A DNA stretch of 64,000 nucleotides, from positions 20,254 to 84,253 of the forward strand of contig NZ_BPRE01000020.1 in the NCBI RefSeq assembly GCF_022179765.1. Reading direction: 5' to 3'. The position numbers and the translations under genes are program-made. Shown in pieces: positions 57,700-64,000 of this stretch. The notes under the pieces were generated by a model, which saw only the letters and a program-made list of their open reading frames with translations, ran no database searches and was not told the origin of the DNA. Positions within the stretch are counted from its first letter, which is position 1. Each line of letters starts with the position of its first letter. This DNA is from Methylorubrum suomiense (GTDB lineage Bacteria; Pseudomonadota; Alphaproteobacteria; Rhizobiales; Beijerinckiaceae).

Positions 57700-59667
57700 T
57701 CAGGCCTTGGGGTAGGCGGCGGTCACGGGGGTGGCGTCGACCCAGTGGTTGCCGAAGTGCGTGCGGACTTGGATCTGCTGACGCTCCGCATTGAGACAGA
57801 GGTCAGCGACCTGCCAGCTCGCCGAATAGACCGGGCTGTTGTCGCCATCGGCGGGGTCGTCGAGCACAACGGTGCCGCCGACCTCGGCGCGCATCCACGG
57901 CCGAGACTGGTGCAGGCTGACCCGGTGCGCCGGGGCGGTCTGCACACCGTCGTGCTCGGTCTGGATCTGCGCGTCACCCGACACGAGCCCGATCTGGAGG
58001 ACCGGATAGACACCAGCCGGCGGCCAGCCCTCGCCCGTGACCTCGACGAGGTCGCCGGGCAGGATGGGCTCGGGCTCGACGACAAGGGCCTCGGCCTCGC
58101 CGCGCAGGTCGTGCCCGTCGACCGAGATCATGGTCACCGTATCACCCGTGACCTCGACCTTGGTGCGCGGCCACAGTTGCTCATCCTTGAAGGTGACCCC
58201 CACGATGTTGCGGTTGCGGATCGGGAGCCGACGGCCCTCGACAAGCACCGCCCACATCTCGCTGTCACTCTCGACCTGGTCGCCGTCGCCGTTCTCTTCC
58301 TCGATCCCGGCGACGGTGTAGGTGCCAGGCTGGAGGAAGTCGTGCCGGTCGAGGAGGACGATGGCGCCCTTGGTCACGAGCATGGACGCGGTGACCTCGG
58401 AGGCCGGGACGACGCGGGCGAAGTCATCCTCGACGATGTCGATCTGATCGCCCTCGACGTCGCGGACCTGCACGGCGTCAGTGGTGGCCGTGGTGACCAG
58501 GCCGAAGGTGTCCGCGCCGTACTGGTCCTGGTACTCGATCACGTCACCGACCCGGATCCGGTCGAAGTCGGTCTCCTCCTCGACGTCCTCGTCCTCCTCC
58601 TCGTCCTCGATGCCGGTGTCAGCCTCTTCGGTCGGACGCAGGACCAGACCGTCGCGCTCGACCTTGGTGACCTTGTCGTCGTGCAGCCAAACCTGCTCCC
58701 AGGCCGTGGCGACACGCAGGCGCTTACCGTCGAGGGCGACGTCAACGTCATCGACCTCCAGCACCTCGTAGAGGCCAGCCCTGACCGCTCCTGCGTGGCC
58801 GTCGCTGTCGTGGCCAGCGTAGGTGACGGTGTCGCCGACGCAGGCGAGCGCCGCCAGCTCGGAGCCGGACGGGGTCGGAGATACATCGGACTTAGGTGTC
58901 AGATAGGTATCCCGCAGACGGCCGAACAACTCGTCGCTGAAGTCCTTGTCGAGGTGCTCGATGACCTCGTAGCCGCAGACCCGCATCTTCTCGCCGTGGT
59001 AGTCGGTCGGCACCGCGACGACGTCGACCGGGTCGACCGCCACGAGCACGACCTGACCGGAGCTGTAGTAGGACTTCACGTAGCCCTGAGCGCCAACGTG
59101 AAGTCCGTGGGAGCAGGTCTCGTTCGGGTTCGGGTTAACCGCGTCGCGCGGCATCCGCGGCTGGGCACCAACCTCGTGCGTGAAGTAGCTGCCGTCGAGG
59201 TTCTGGTGATGGCTGCGCAGATCGGACTGCACGCCCTTGAACGCCAGGAACCGGCCGTCCGGCATGAACGGCAGCGCGACGCGGTCGAGGAAGATCGGCA
59301 GGCGCTCGATGGCGGTCGCCGTCGGGTTGTGAACGAGGCGGTCGAGCGCGTTGAAGAGCGCCGTGTGATCCTCGCCGGCAGCCCGGAACTCCAGGATGCG
59401 GTCGACCCAGATGCCGTGCAGCGGCTTGCCCTGCCAGAGGATCTCGTTGCCGTCGAACTGGATGCGGTTGAAGCTGGCGCGTGAGAGCGCGCGGCGGGCA
59501 TCGACGAGGTCGACGAGCAGATCGGCGTCGTGCGCGACGTCGGGCGGCGTCTGAAGGTGAGCGCGAGCCTGGACGTAGTGCTCGTGATCCTTGGTCAGCG
59601 AGTACGGCCGGCCCTTGATGAAGAAAGTGAGCGAGTGATTGGTGACGGTGTAAGCAAGACGAGCCAC
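57700..59667 (-). CDS. RIIB-like protein with tandem SH3-like modules
   Basis: 655 residues from a GTG with GGAG 6 nt upstream. Residues ~30-235 match T4 rIIB-type proteins: FMPDGRFLAFKGV (134-146), CSHGLHVG (185-192), DVVAVPTDYHGEKMRVCGYEV (215-235). T4 rIIB is ~310 residues; here the rest (~275-655) is a string of about five short beta modules beginning GDTVTYAG, GDVIEYQD, GAIVLLDR, GDLVEVTG and GGTVVLDD, with an acidic linker (~352-368). With the RIIA-like gene upstream it may counter exclusion by resident prophages. Confidence 0.75.
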   Translation of the reverse strand: MARLAYTVTNHSLTFFIKGRPYSLTKDHEHYVQARAHLQTPPDVAHDADLLVDLVDARRALSRASFNRIQFDGNEILWQGKPLHGIWVDRILEFRAAGEDHTALFNALDRLVHNPTATAIERLPIFLDRVALPFMPDGRFLAFKGVQSDLRSHHQNLDGSYFTHEVGAQPRMPRDAVNPNPNETCSHGLHVGAQGYVKSYYSSGQVVLVAVDPVDVVAVPTDYHGEKMRVCGYEVIEHLDKDFSDELFGRLRDTYLTPKSDVSPTPSGSELAALACVGDTVTYAGHDSDGHAGAVRAGLYEVLEVDDVDVALDGKRLRVATAWEQVWLHDDKVTKVERDGLVLRPTEEADTGIEDEEEDEDVEEETDFDRIRVGDVIEYQDQYGADTFGLVTTATTDAVQVRDVEGDQIDIVEDDFARVVPASEVTASMLVTKGAIVLLDRHDFLQPGTYTVAGIEEENGDGDQVESDSEMWAVLVEGRRLPIRNRNIVGVTFKDEQLWPRTKVEVTGDTVTMISVDGHDLRGEAEALVVEPEPILPGDLVEVTGEGWPPAGVYPVLQIGLVSGDAQIQTEHDGVQTAPAHRVSLHQSRPWMRAEVGGTVVLDDPADGDNSPVYSASWQVADLCLNAERQQIQVRTHFGNHWVDATPVTAAYPKA

Positions 59668-59675
59668 GGTAATCT

Positions 59676-59690
59676 CCATATCGGATATGG
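59676..59690. promoter_or_regulatory. Palindrome family 2, perfect copy beside operator site 14
   Basis: CCATATCGGATATGG, a perfect palindrome around the central G, one base from operator site 14. Its right arm supplies the GGAG ribosome site of the RIIB-like gene. Confidence 0.65.
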
Positions 59691-59691
59691 T

Positions 59692-59706
59692 GGTACGAAA
59701 CGTACA
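59692..59706. promoter_or_regulatory. Operator palindrome family 1, site 14
   Basis: GGTACGAAACGTACA, one mismatch, between the hairpin after the RIIA-like gene and the start of the RIIB-like gene. Confidence 0.8.
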
Positions 59707-59719
59707 GATGACGGAAGAC

Positions 59720-59743
59720 ACACTGCGCCCGTGGGCGCAGTGT
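59720..59743 (-). terminator. Hairpin after RIIA-like gene
   Basis: An 11-bp perfect stem ACACTGCGCCC / GGGCGCAGTGT with a minimal loop, 8 nt past the RIIA-like stop. The U-tract is weak on the - strand. Confidence 0.6.
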
Positions 59744-59750
59744 TTGCTCG

Positions 59751-61871
59751 TTACTTGGAGAGCAGAGCGAAGTAGTGATCCATGGCCTTCTGGCCCTGGT
59801 TATTGAACTTGTAATCGCTGCCGTAGGTGTCCCAGGAACCGCGATAGTTCGGGGAGGTGAACAAGACCTCGAACAGCGGGTAGGCCTGGATGAAGGCCTC
59901 CCAACGGTCGCGGATCGGCTTGGTCGGATCCTTGGCGACAGTCTTCACGTCGGTGTTGGACACGGACAGAAGCAGGGCCGCGAGCCGGTCGTGGTCGTTG
60001 TCGTCACGCTCCAGCGTGTCACGGTTCTTCGACATGGCGACCATGTCGTAGACCAGATCCCGCAGCTCCTGCGGTGCGCAGCCGAGGTCGAGCTTGCGCG
60101 AGCGGACCTCACGCAGCCGCGACGGAAAGCTGCTCTCGCTCCACGGGATCGTGGGGGCGACCTGGCTCGGATCGAGCTTGGCTTCGATCAGCTCGGCAAG
60201 GTGATCGCCGAGGTGCTGCCAGTGCTCCGGCGGCTGGTCACCGGGATTGAGCAGGATGATCTGCGGGAACTCGTCCAACAGACCCAATTGACGGGCGTCC
60301 CGGACCCAGCTTGCCATGACGTAGGGTCGAAACTTCCGCCGCTGGTCACCGCAGTACGTGGTGAGGTGGCGGTTGTTGCCCCGGCGGTCATTGTGGTGGA
60401 CGAATAGCAGCTCCTCGTCAGTGTCGATCCACTGGACCGGGGCCCGCTCGAAGTTGCTGTCGAGCACCTTGAGCTGCTTCTCGCTCTCAGGACGCTTCAC
60501 ACGCTCGCCCTTGGGACGGGGCGGGAGCTTGATGTCGTCGAGCACGACGTAGTCGGGCCGGCCCATACGTTCGAGCGCAAGGTCGAGGTCGGCACGCTTG
60601 ACCCGAACCCACAGGCACAGCTCGCTGTCGAGGCCAGCCGCCTCGAACCGCTCCAGTGAGCGACTGGTGGCGTGCTGGATGACAACCCGGCGGCTGCCCA
60701 GCTCACCCGGATTGATCCCGATCTCACCGCGGAAGGCGACCGGCGAACCCTTACTGAAGCTCTGCTTCAGCTCAGGCCAGCGGCAAGCCTTGATGGGATC
60801 GTTGGCTCTGAACAAGCTGTCGTCGAACTCGAAGCCGCGCCAGCCGATTGCGCGGCACATGCCCCAGCCGTGGCTGCCGAGCGAACGGGCGATGTCCCAG
60901 GCTTTGAAGTAGGCACGGAAGTAGGTGTCCTGGGCGTCGACCTCGGCGCGAGCTTTGGCCATCCAGTCCGCGTCGTAGTGCTGGAACAAGGCGCTGAGCC
61001 CGGCCTCGGTGCGGTCGTCGTACTGCAGAGCCTCACGGCTGGCAGACACGGAGATGGTGCCGATCTTGGCGTCGAACACGATAGCCGTGTTGCGAGTGAG
61101 CAGGTTGGAGACCGACGGTGCCAGATGCCAGGCGATGGGGTACATGACCGGGCCGAGCTTGACCTGCGGCCCGGAGAACGGGACGGTCTGGGCGTCGTAG
61201 ACGGTCCAGCCGTCGCCCCGGTGCAGGACGCGCGGCTCCCCAAAGTCGATGGCCGGCGTGATGCGGGGGCGCGGCTCGAACGACCAGAGCACGTTCTTGG
61301 CGTGCTCGTGGAAGCGGCCGATGTCATCGGGCCGGACGGGGAAGACGATCTCCAGGCCGGTGCCGCGATCCTCGGGCTCCAGCGGCCACTCGCCGAGGAA
61401 CTGGATCTGGATCTTGCCGGTGTCCGAGACGCCGATGATGTAGACGCGCCGGAAGCCGCGGAAGCGGGAGGTGACGGTGAACGAGCCGGCGCCGTCGGAG
61501 CGCATGAGGTAGGCGAGCGCAGCCTTCGAGCCAAAGCCCCAGCCGCCGACAGCGTCGTCGTCGCCGTCCTTCGTGCTCTCGCCGATCTTAGCGTACCGAT
61601 CCATCATGAAGCGGTGCGGCAGGCCGGGACCGAAGTCACGGATGCTGTACTGCAGATTGAACCGGGTCGGCAGCTCGATCTCGAACGGCTTGCCGGCGGG
61701 CGAGACCTCCCAGGCGTTCGTGGCGTACTCGCGGACAGGGTAGACGACCTTGTCCGAGACCATGCCGGTCAGCAGGGCGTAGACGACCTTGGCGTCGCCG
61801 CCGACGCCGGTCTGCTTGACGGCCTGGGCGCCCTCGGTGTGCGACTCTTGGATCGCATGAACCATACGCAT
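59751..61871 (-). CDS. RIIA-like GHKL ATPase-fold protein
   Basis: 706 residues from the ATG preceded by GAGGAG; codons further upstream only read through an operator. The GHKL motifs are present: YPVREYATNAWE (N-box, Asn52), SIRDFGPGL (G1, Asp79), STKDGDDDAVGGWGFGSKAALAYL (G2 glycine-rich lid, 99-121) and SFTVTSRFRG. T4 rIIA has the same N-terminal fold. The length matches T4 rIIA (~725). In T4 the rII proteins prevent abortive exclusion by lambda rexAB and affect membrane state. Confidence 0.82.
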   Translation of the reverse strand: MRMVHAIQESHTEGAQAVKQTGVGGDAKVVYALLTGMVSDKVVYPVREYATNAWEVSPAGKPFEIELPTRFNLQYSIRDFGPGLPHRFMMDRYAKIGESTKDGDDDAVGGWGFGSKAALAYLMRSDGAGSFTVTSRFRGFRRVYIIGVSDTGKIQIQFLGEWPLEPEDRGTGLEIVFPVRPDDIGRFHEHAKNVLWSFEPRPRITPAIDFGEPRVLHRGDGWTVYDAQTVPFSGPQVKLGPVMYPIAWHLAPSVSNLLTRNTAIVFDAKIGTISVSASREALQYDDRTEAGLSALFQHYDADWMAKARAEVDAQDTYFRAYFKAWDIARSLGSHGWGMCRAIGWRGFEFDDSLFRANDPIKACRWPELKQSFSKGSPVAFRGEIGINPGELGSRRVVIQHATSRSLERFEAAGLDSELCLWVRVKRADLDLALERMGRPDYVVLDDIKLPPRPKGERVKRPESEKQLKVLDSNFERAPVQWIDTDEELLFVHHNDRRGNNRHLTTYCGDQRRKFRPYVMASWVRDARQLGLLDEFPQIILLNPGDQPPEHWQHLGDHLAELIEAKLDPSQVAPTIPWSESSFPSRLREVRSRKLDLGCAPQELRDLVYDMVAMSKNRDTLERDDNDHDRLAALLLSVSNTDVKTVAKDPTKPIRDRWEAFIQAYPLFEVLFTSPNYRGSWDTYGSDYKFNNQGQKAMDHYFALLSK

Positions 61872-61895
61872 CGGTGTGCTCCTCGAAGGGTAGTC

Positions 61896-61910
61896 GGTAC
61901 GTTTCGTACC
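61896..61910. promoter_or_regulatory. Operator palindrome family 1, site 15
   Basis: GGTACGTTTCGTACC, exact. It lies between the hairpin at 61937-61966 and the RIIA-like ATG 24 nt away. Confidence 0.8.
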
Positions 61911-61936
61911 AAGAGGGTTGAATAAGTACAAGTCGA

Positions 61937-61966
61937 GCGGCAGTTTTTAACTGTTAATGCTGCCGC
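61937..61966 (-). terminator. Hairpin overlapping the stop of the upstream gene
   Basis: GCGGCAG / CTGCCGC stem enclosing a second inverted repeat (TTAAC..GTTAA). The upstream gene's stop lies inside the loop. An A/T-rich stretch follows toward operator site 15. Confidence 0.5.
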
Positions 61967-62244
61967 AACAACTGCTTTTTGCGCTTCTCTAATTCGCGCA
62001 GGCCAAGTTTCTTGAAGAACAGGGCCTGACGTTTATGCCGGGGGATGTCCTCCGGCAGCTCTTTGGCGGCGAGAAACTCTTCGAGATTTCGAGGCGCGCT
62101 GTCCGAAGTCTGGAGATCTTCGAGCAGGTACTCGATGTCGACGGAGAGGCGGCGGATGAACGCATCGCAATGGTTGACGTCGTGGACGTCAGCCACTGTC
62201 GTGGTGTGGTTGCTATCCAGCCAGATGGTCTGACGCTTACCCAA
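61954..62244 (-). CDS. Hypothetical early protein
   Basis: 96 residues from a TTG next to GGGAGGG; upstream codons are the shadow of the neighbouring gene. Mostly helical with a basic end (RELEKRKKQLLRQH) and a His/Asp-rich middle (ADVHDVNHCDAFIRRL). It overlaps the next gene by 8 bp. Unassigned. Confidence 0.5.
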   Translation of the reverse strand: MGKRQTIWLDSNHTTTVADVHDVNHCDAFIRRLSVDIEYLLEDLQTSDSAPRNLEEFLAAKELPEDIPRHKRQALFFKKLGLRELEKRKKQLLRQH

Positions 62245-62917
62245 GACCCTCCCCCTCGCGGTACGTGATCGGGAAGACGGCGCGCACGCCCTGCAAACTG
62301 GCGCGGGCCGCCTCCTCGGTGTCGAACATATACATGAAGAGGCCACGTTCCGCAGCGAACTCCTTGCCACCGACGACCTGCTTGCCGTTCTCGTTGAGCT
62401 TGCGGTCATAGAGGCGGATCCACTTCTCGACGGCGGGGTTCACCTCGACGATGTCGAGGGGGTGAGGCCGCCCGCCGCCGGCCGGGTGGAGCCCGGCCTT
62501 GGTGCGGATACCCAGAGCGGGCTGGTCGCCGCCGAGGTCCATGCGGACGGTGAGCGGGAACATATCGGGGCGATCCCACTCGACGACCTCGGCCGGGTGG
62601 CCGTTGCGGGTCTGGTACTGGCCGCCGGGGCGCAGCGTGCGCGGCACGAAGGTAGTATCGGCCGGCCGGCGCGCGGTGATGTTCGTGCCCGGCACGTCGC
62701 CGGGCACGTCGTGGACCGTGATTTCGCCGGTCTGCCGGTCCTCGACCGAGAAGATCGTCGCGGTGTTGTCCTGGTACTGGATCTCGCTGGCGAAGCAGGC
62801 GGCCTCGCGGGCCGAGCTGGCGCGCAGCTCGATGGCCCAGTCGATGCGGAAGAGCCGTTCCGGGGCAGAAGCCGGTGGGGCGGCGGTGAGAGTGTCGAGA
62901 TCAAGATGCTGGTTCAT
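62237..62917 (-). CDS. Hypothetical early protein
   Basis: 226 residues. The two ends share a helix pattern with Ala-rich turns (SSAREAACFASEIQYQDNTATIF; FDTEEAARASLQGVRAVFPIT), the middle is beta-rich. One-base overlap with the gene on its right. Unassigned. Confidence 0.55.
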   Translation of the reverse strand: MNQHLDLDTLTAAPPASAPERLFRIDWAIELRASSAREAACFASEIQYQDNTATIFSVEDRQTGEITVHDVPGDVPGTNITARRPADTTFVPRTLRPGGQYQTRNGHPAEVVEWDRPDMFPLTVRMDLGGDQPALGIRTKAGLHPAGGGRPHPLDIVEVNPAVEKWIRLYDRKLNENGKQVVGGKEFAAERGLFMYMFDTEEAARASLQGVRAVFPITYREGEGLG

Positions 62918-63120
62918 CAGAGGTGCCTCGCGAGGATCTGCTGCTCGATGTCAGCGAGCTGGGCGGGGGTCAGCTCGCGCGGCGCGTCGAGCTGGATGTG
63001 AAGGGGGGCGCGGTAGCCGACGGATGGATCGTCCGGCTCGCGGAGGGTCTCGTATTCGACCTCGATGCGCGCCCACTGGTCGGGGTCACGCGGGTCGAGC
63101 ACCGTCGCACGGTGGCACAT
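62917..63120 (-). CDS. Small hypothetical protein
   Basis: 67 residues, acidic, with a Pro-rich middle and a C-terminal helix (TPAQLADIEQQILARHL). First gene after operator site 16. Unassigned. Confidence 0.5.
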   Translation of the reverse strand: MCHRATVLDPRDPDQWARIEVEYETLREPDDPSVGYRAPLHIQLDAPRELTPAQLADIEQQILARHL

Positions 63121-63147
63121 GGTCTCTCCTCGAAGGTTGGTGGCGAC

Positions 63148-63162
63148 GGTACGAAGCGTACC
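63148..63162. promoter_or_regulatory. Operator palindrome family 1, site 16 (extended)
   Basis: GGTACGAAGCGTACC, exact; flanking bases extend the symmetry to 13-bp arms (TGGCGACGGTACG and its complement), so it could also form a hairpin in RNA. Next to a family 2 palindrome. Confidence 0.8.
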
Positions 63163-63166
63163 GTCG

Positions 63167-63181
63167 CCAGATCGGATATGG
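63167..63181. promoter_or_regulatory. Palindrome family 2, copy beside operator site 16
   Basis: CCAGATCGGATATGG, five bases from operator site 16; same sequence as the copy at 15731-15745 in the opposite direction. Confidence 0.6.
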
Positions 63182-63203
63182 TTGATAGTTCAGACACTTA
63201 CGG

Positions 63204-63410
63204 CTAGAAGCCGAGGTAGCGTCCGAAGCTGTCGATGGCGTAGGCGTTGACGCCGAAGAAGACCGTGAGGACCGCCATGGTCGCGAGGATGCGGTTGCCC
63301 CACGGGGGCTCCATCGGATCACCGTGGGTGGCAGCGCCGACCAAAGCGAGCAGAAGCGTCAGGTCCAGCATGCCCCAGGCGATCAGGGCAAAGACGACCC
63401 GGACGCTCAT
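63204..63410 (-). CDS. Small two-TM membrane protein
   Basis: 68 residues from the ATG at 63410, in an ATGA overlap with its neighbour. Two membrane helices (~5-26 and ~41-58) joined by a short loop (THGDPMEPPWGN). Function unknown; a holin-like or exclusion role is possible. Confidence 0.6.
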   Translation of the reverse strand: MSVRVVFALIAWGMLDLTLLLALVGAATHGDPMEPPWGNRILATMAVLTVFFGVNAYAIDSFGRYLGF

Positions 63411-63820
63411 GCAGCCTCGGCGAAGCGGGCGATGACGCTGGGGTGCTGGGTCAGCTTCTGACCCCGGCGGCGCAGGGCCTCGCGGCTGCCGGGCCCGGCG
63501 CACGGGGCGTAGCGGACGATCTCGGGGCCGACGACAGTCCGGCCGCGGCGGCGCACGGCGTGGGGACGGATGACCTTGTGCTTCGGACGGGTGTCGAACT
63601 TCTCGGCACGCGCGTCGCGGCGAATGGCGTTCTCGACGGTCGCGGCACCGAACAGGCGCCCGCCCCAGTCGAAGAACGAGGAGATGAGCTGGCCAGCGCG
63701 GGAGGAGTAGTCGGGCTCGACCGCGCGACCGGCGTATTTGCGACGTGGCTTCTGTGAAAAGGGCATCGGTGCTCTCTTTGATCGCCTGCGCTTCTCGCGC
63801 AGCTGGGTGATCGGGTTCAT
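63407..63820 (-). CDS. Basic hypothetical protein
   Basis: 137 residues from the ATG in an ATGA overlap. Very basic (EKRRRSKRAP near the start; VRRRGRTVVGPE in the middle), with a short hydrophobic segment (LISSFFDWGGRLFG). Likely binds nucleic acid or an acidic partner. Unassigned. Confidence 0.5.
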   Translation of the reverse strand: MNPITQLREKRRRSKRAPMPFSQKPRRKYAGRAVEPDYSSRAGQLISSFFDWGGRLFGAATVENAIRRDARAEKFDTRPKHKVIRPHAVRRRGRTVVGPEIVRYAPCAGPGSREALRRRGQKLTQHPSVIARFAEAA

Positions 63821-64000
63821 GGGCAGCTCTCCAGCGCCCGCTCGACGACACGCTTGAGCTGCGCGTCGCGGAGGTCTTCGAGGAGCGGCGGCGCTTCGGG
63901 CCACAGCTCGGCGGCGGCATCCGCCAGCATCTCGACCAGGCCCTGGTTCAGCTCGGGCGGCAGGGCCTGAAATTGACGGAGCCGGAGCAGGGCTGAGCGC
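63817..64000 (-). CDS. Hypothetical protein, 5' end outside window
   Basis: About 60 C-terminal residues are visible, read directly: a helical, acidic-basic alternating end (ELNQGLVEMLADAAAELW, then LRDAQLKRVVERALESCP). The frame is open to the window edge. Unassigned. Confidence 0.45.
   Translation of the reverse strand, partial: RSALLRLRQFQALPPELNQGLVEMLADAAAELWPEAPPLLEDLRDAQLKRVVERALESCP

Noticed and set aside
61871..61931. N-terminal extension of the RIIA-like protein and similar extensions of other early proteins beginning ..GTKRT..
   Set aside because: GTKRT is simply the translation of the GGTACGAAACGTACC palindrome. A ribosome site supports a later start in most cases (41053 lacks one), so these extensions are read-through of operators, not protein.
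1..64000. CRISPR array, tRNA genes or rRNA
   Set aside because: No regularly spaced direct repeats with unique spacers and no cloverleaf-compatible intergenic stretches were seen; gaps between genes are all under 200 bases.

Overview
This window is part of a GC-rich, tailed (siphovirus-type) bacteriophage genome. It runs from the end of the head-assembly genes, through tail, host-recognition and lysis genes, into the early DNA-metabolism genes. The host is most likely an alphaproteobacterium: the phage carries a Ros/MucR-type regulator, a GH108 endolysin, a three-TM holin and a GTA/lambda-like tail tip, all common in phages of that class. No terminase, portal, integrase of the tyrosine type, tRNA, rRNA or CRISPR array is visible. 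Terminase and portal should lie to the left of the window.

Late region, + strand, 1-32487. A truncated protease/scaffold gene is followed by a small head protein, the major capsid protein, connector and completion proteins, the tail tube, a pair of tail-assembly chaperones with a likely -1 frameshift, a 2124-residue tape measure protein with an embedded lytic transglycosylase domain, and lambda-like tail-tip genes (L-like, NlpC/P60, JAB, I-like and a 2324-residue J-like protein). Three ~145-residue cassette proteins and a fibre-assembly (DUF4376-like) gene come next. The lysis genes follow (GH108 endolysin, holin, two overlapping membrane proteins), and then a large beta-helix tailspike and a fibre-like protein. 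One small ribbon-helix-helix regulator gene lies antisense inside the tail genes.

Early region, - strand, 32484-64000. From its left end: an HNH nuclease and a serine recombinase; nucleotide enzymes (dUTPase, a dATP/dGTP diphosphohydrolase-like protein, an HD phosphohydrolase, ThyX, a cobalamin-dependent ribonucleotide reductase, a MazG-like protein); recombination and replication proteins (SbcC/SbcD-like pair, DnaQ-like exonuclease, RecU-like resolvase, family A DNA polymerase, FEN-type exonuclease, SF2 helicase); regulators (MucR-like and a double-HTH protein); a small lipoprotein; and a T4 rIIA/rIIB-like pair. Neighbouring genes usually overlap by 1-4 nt (ATGA, GTGA, TGATG), so they form translationally coupled operons.

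The most striking feature is regulatory. A 15-bp palindrome, GGTACG-N3-CGTACC, occurs 16 times (10 exact, 6 with one mismatch) across the window. In the early region it repeatedly sits between the terminator hairpin of one operon and the first gene of the next, and three copies lie inside genes, which recalls the stoperator network of mycobacteriophage L5. A second palindrome (CCATATC-N-GATATGG-like) occurs about seven times, twice right beside the first. A third (GTTCCTAA-N3-TTAGGAAC) occurs only twice, each time just upstream of a plausible promoter: once beside the antisense ribbon-helix-helix gene and the tail-tube gene, once ahead of the lysis genes. Other unusual items are a RIIB-like protein extended by tandem SH3-like modules, a small protein with a Tat-like signal that resembles the end of the J protein, and a paired HD/DUF5664 nucleotide module of the kind found in Z-DNA phages. 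There is no gene-free stretch longer than 300 bases.
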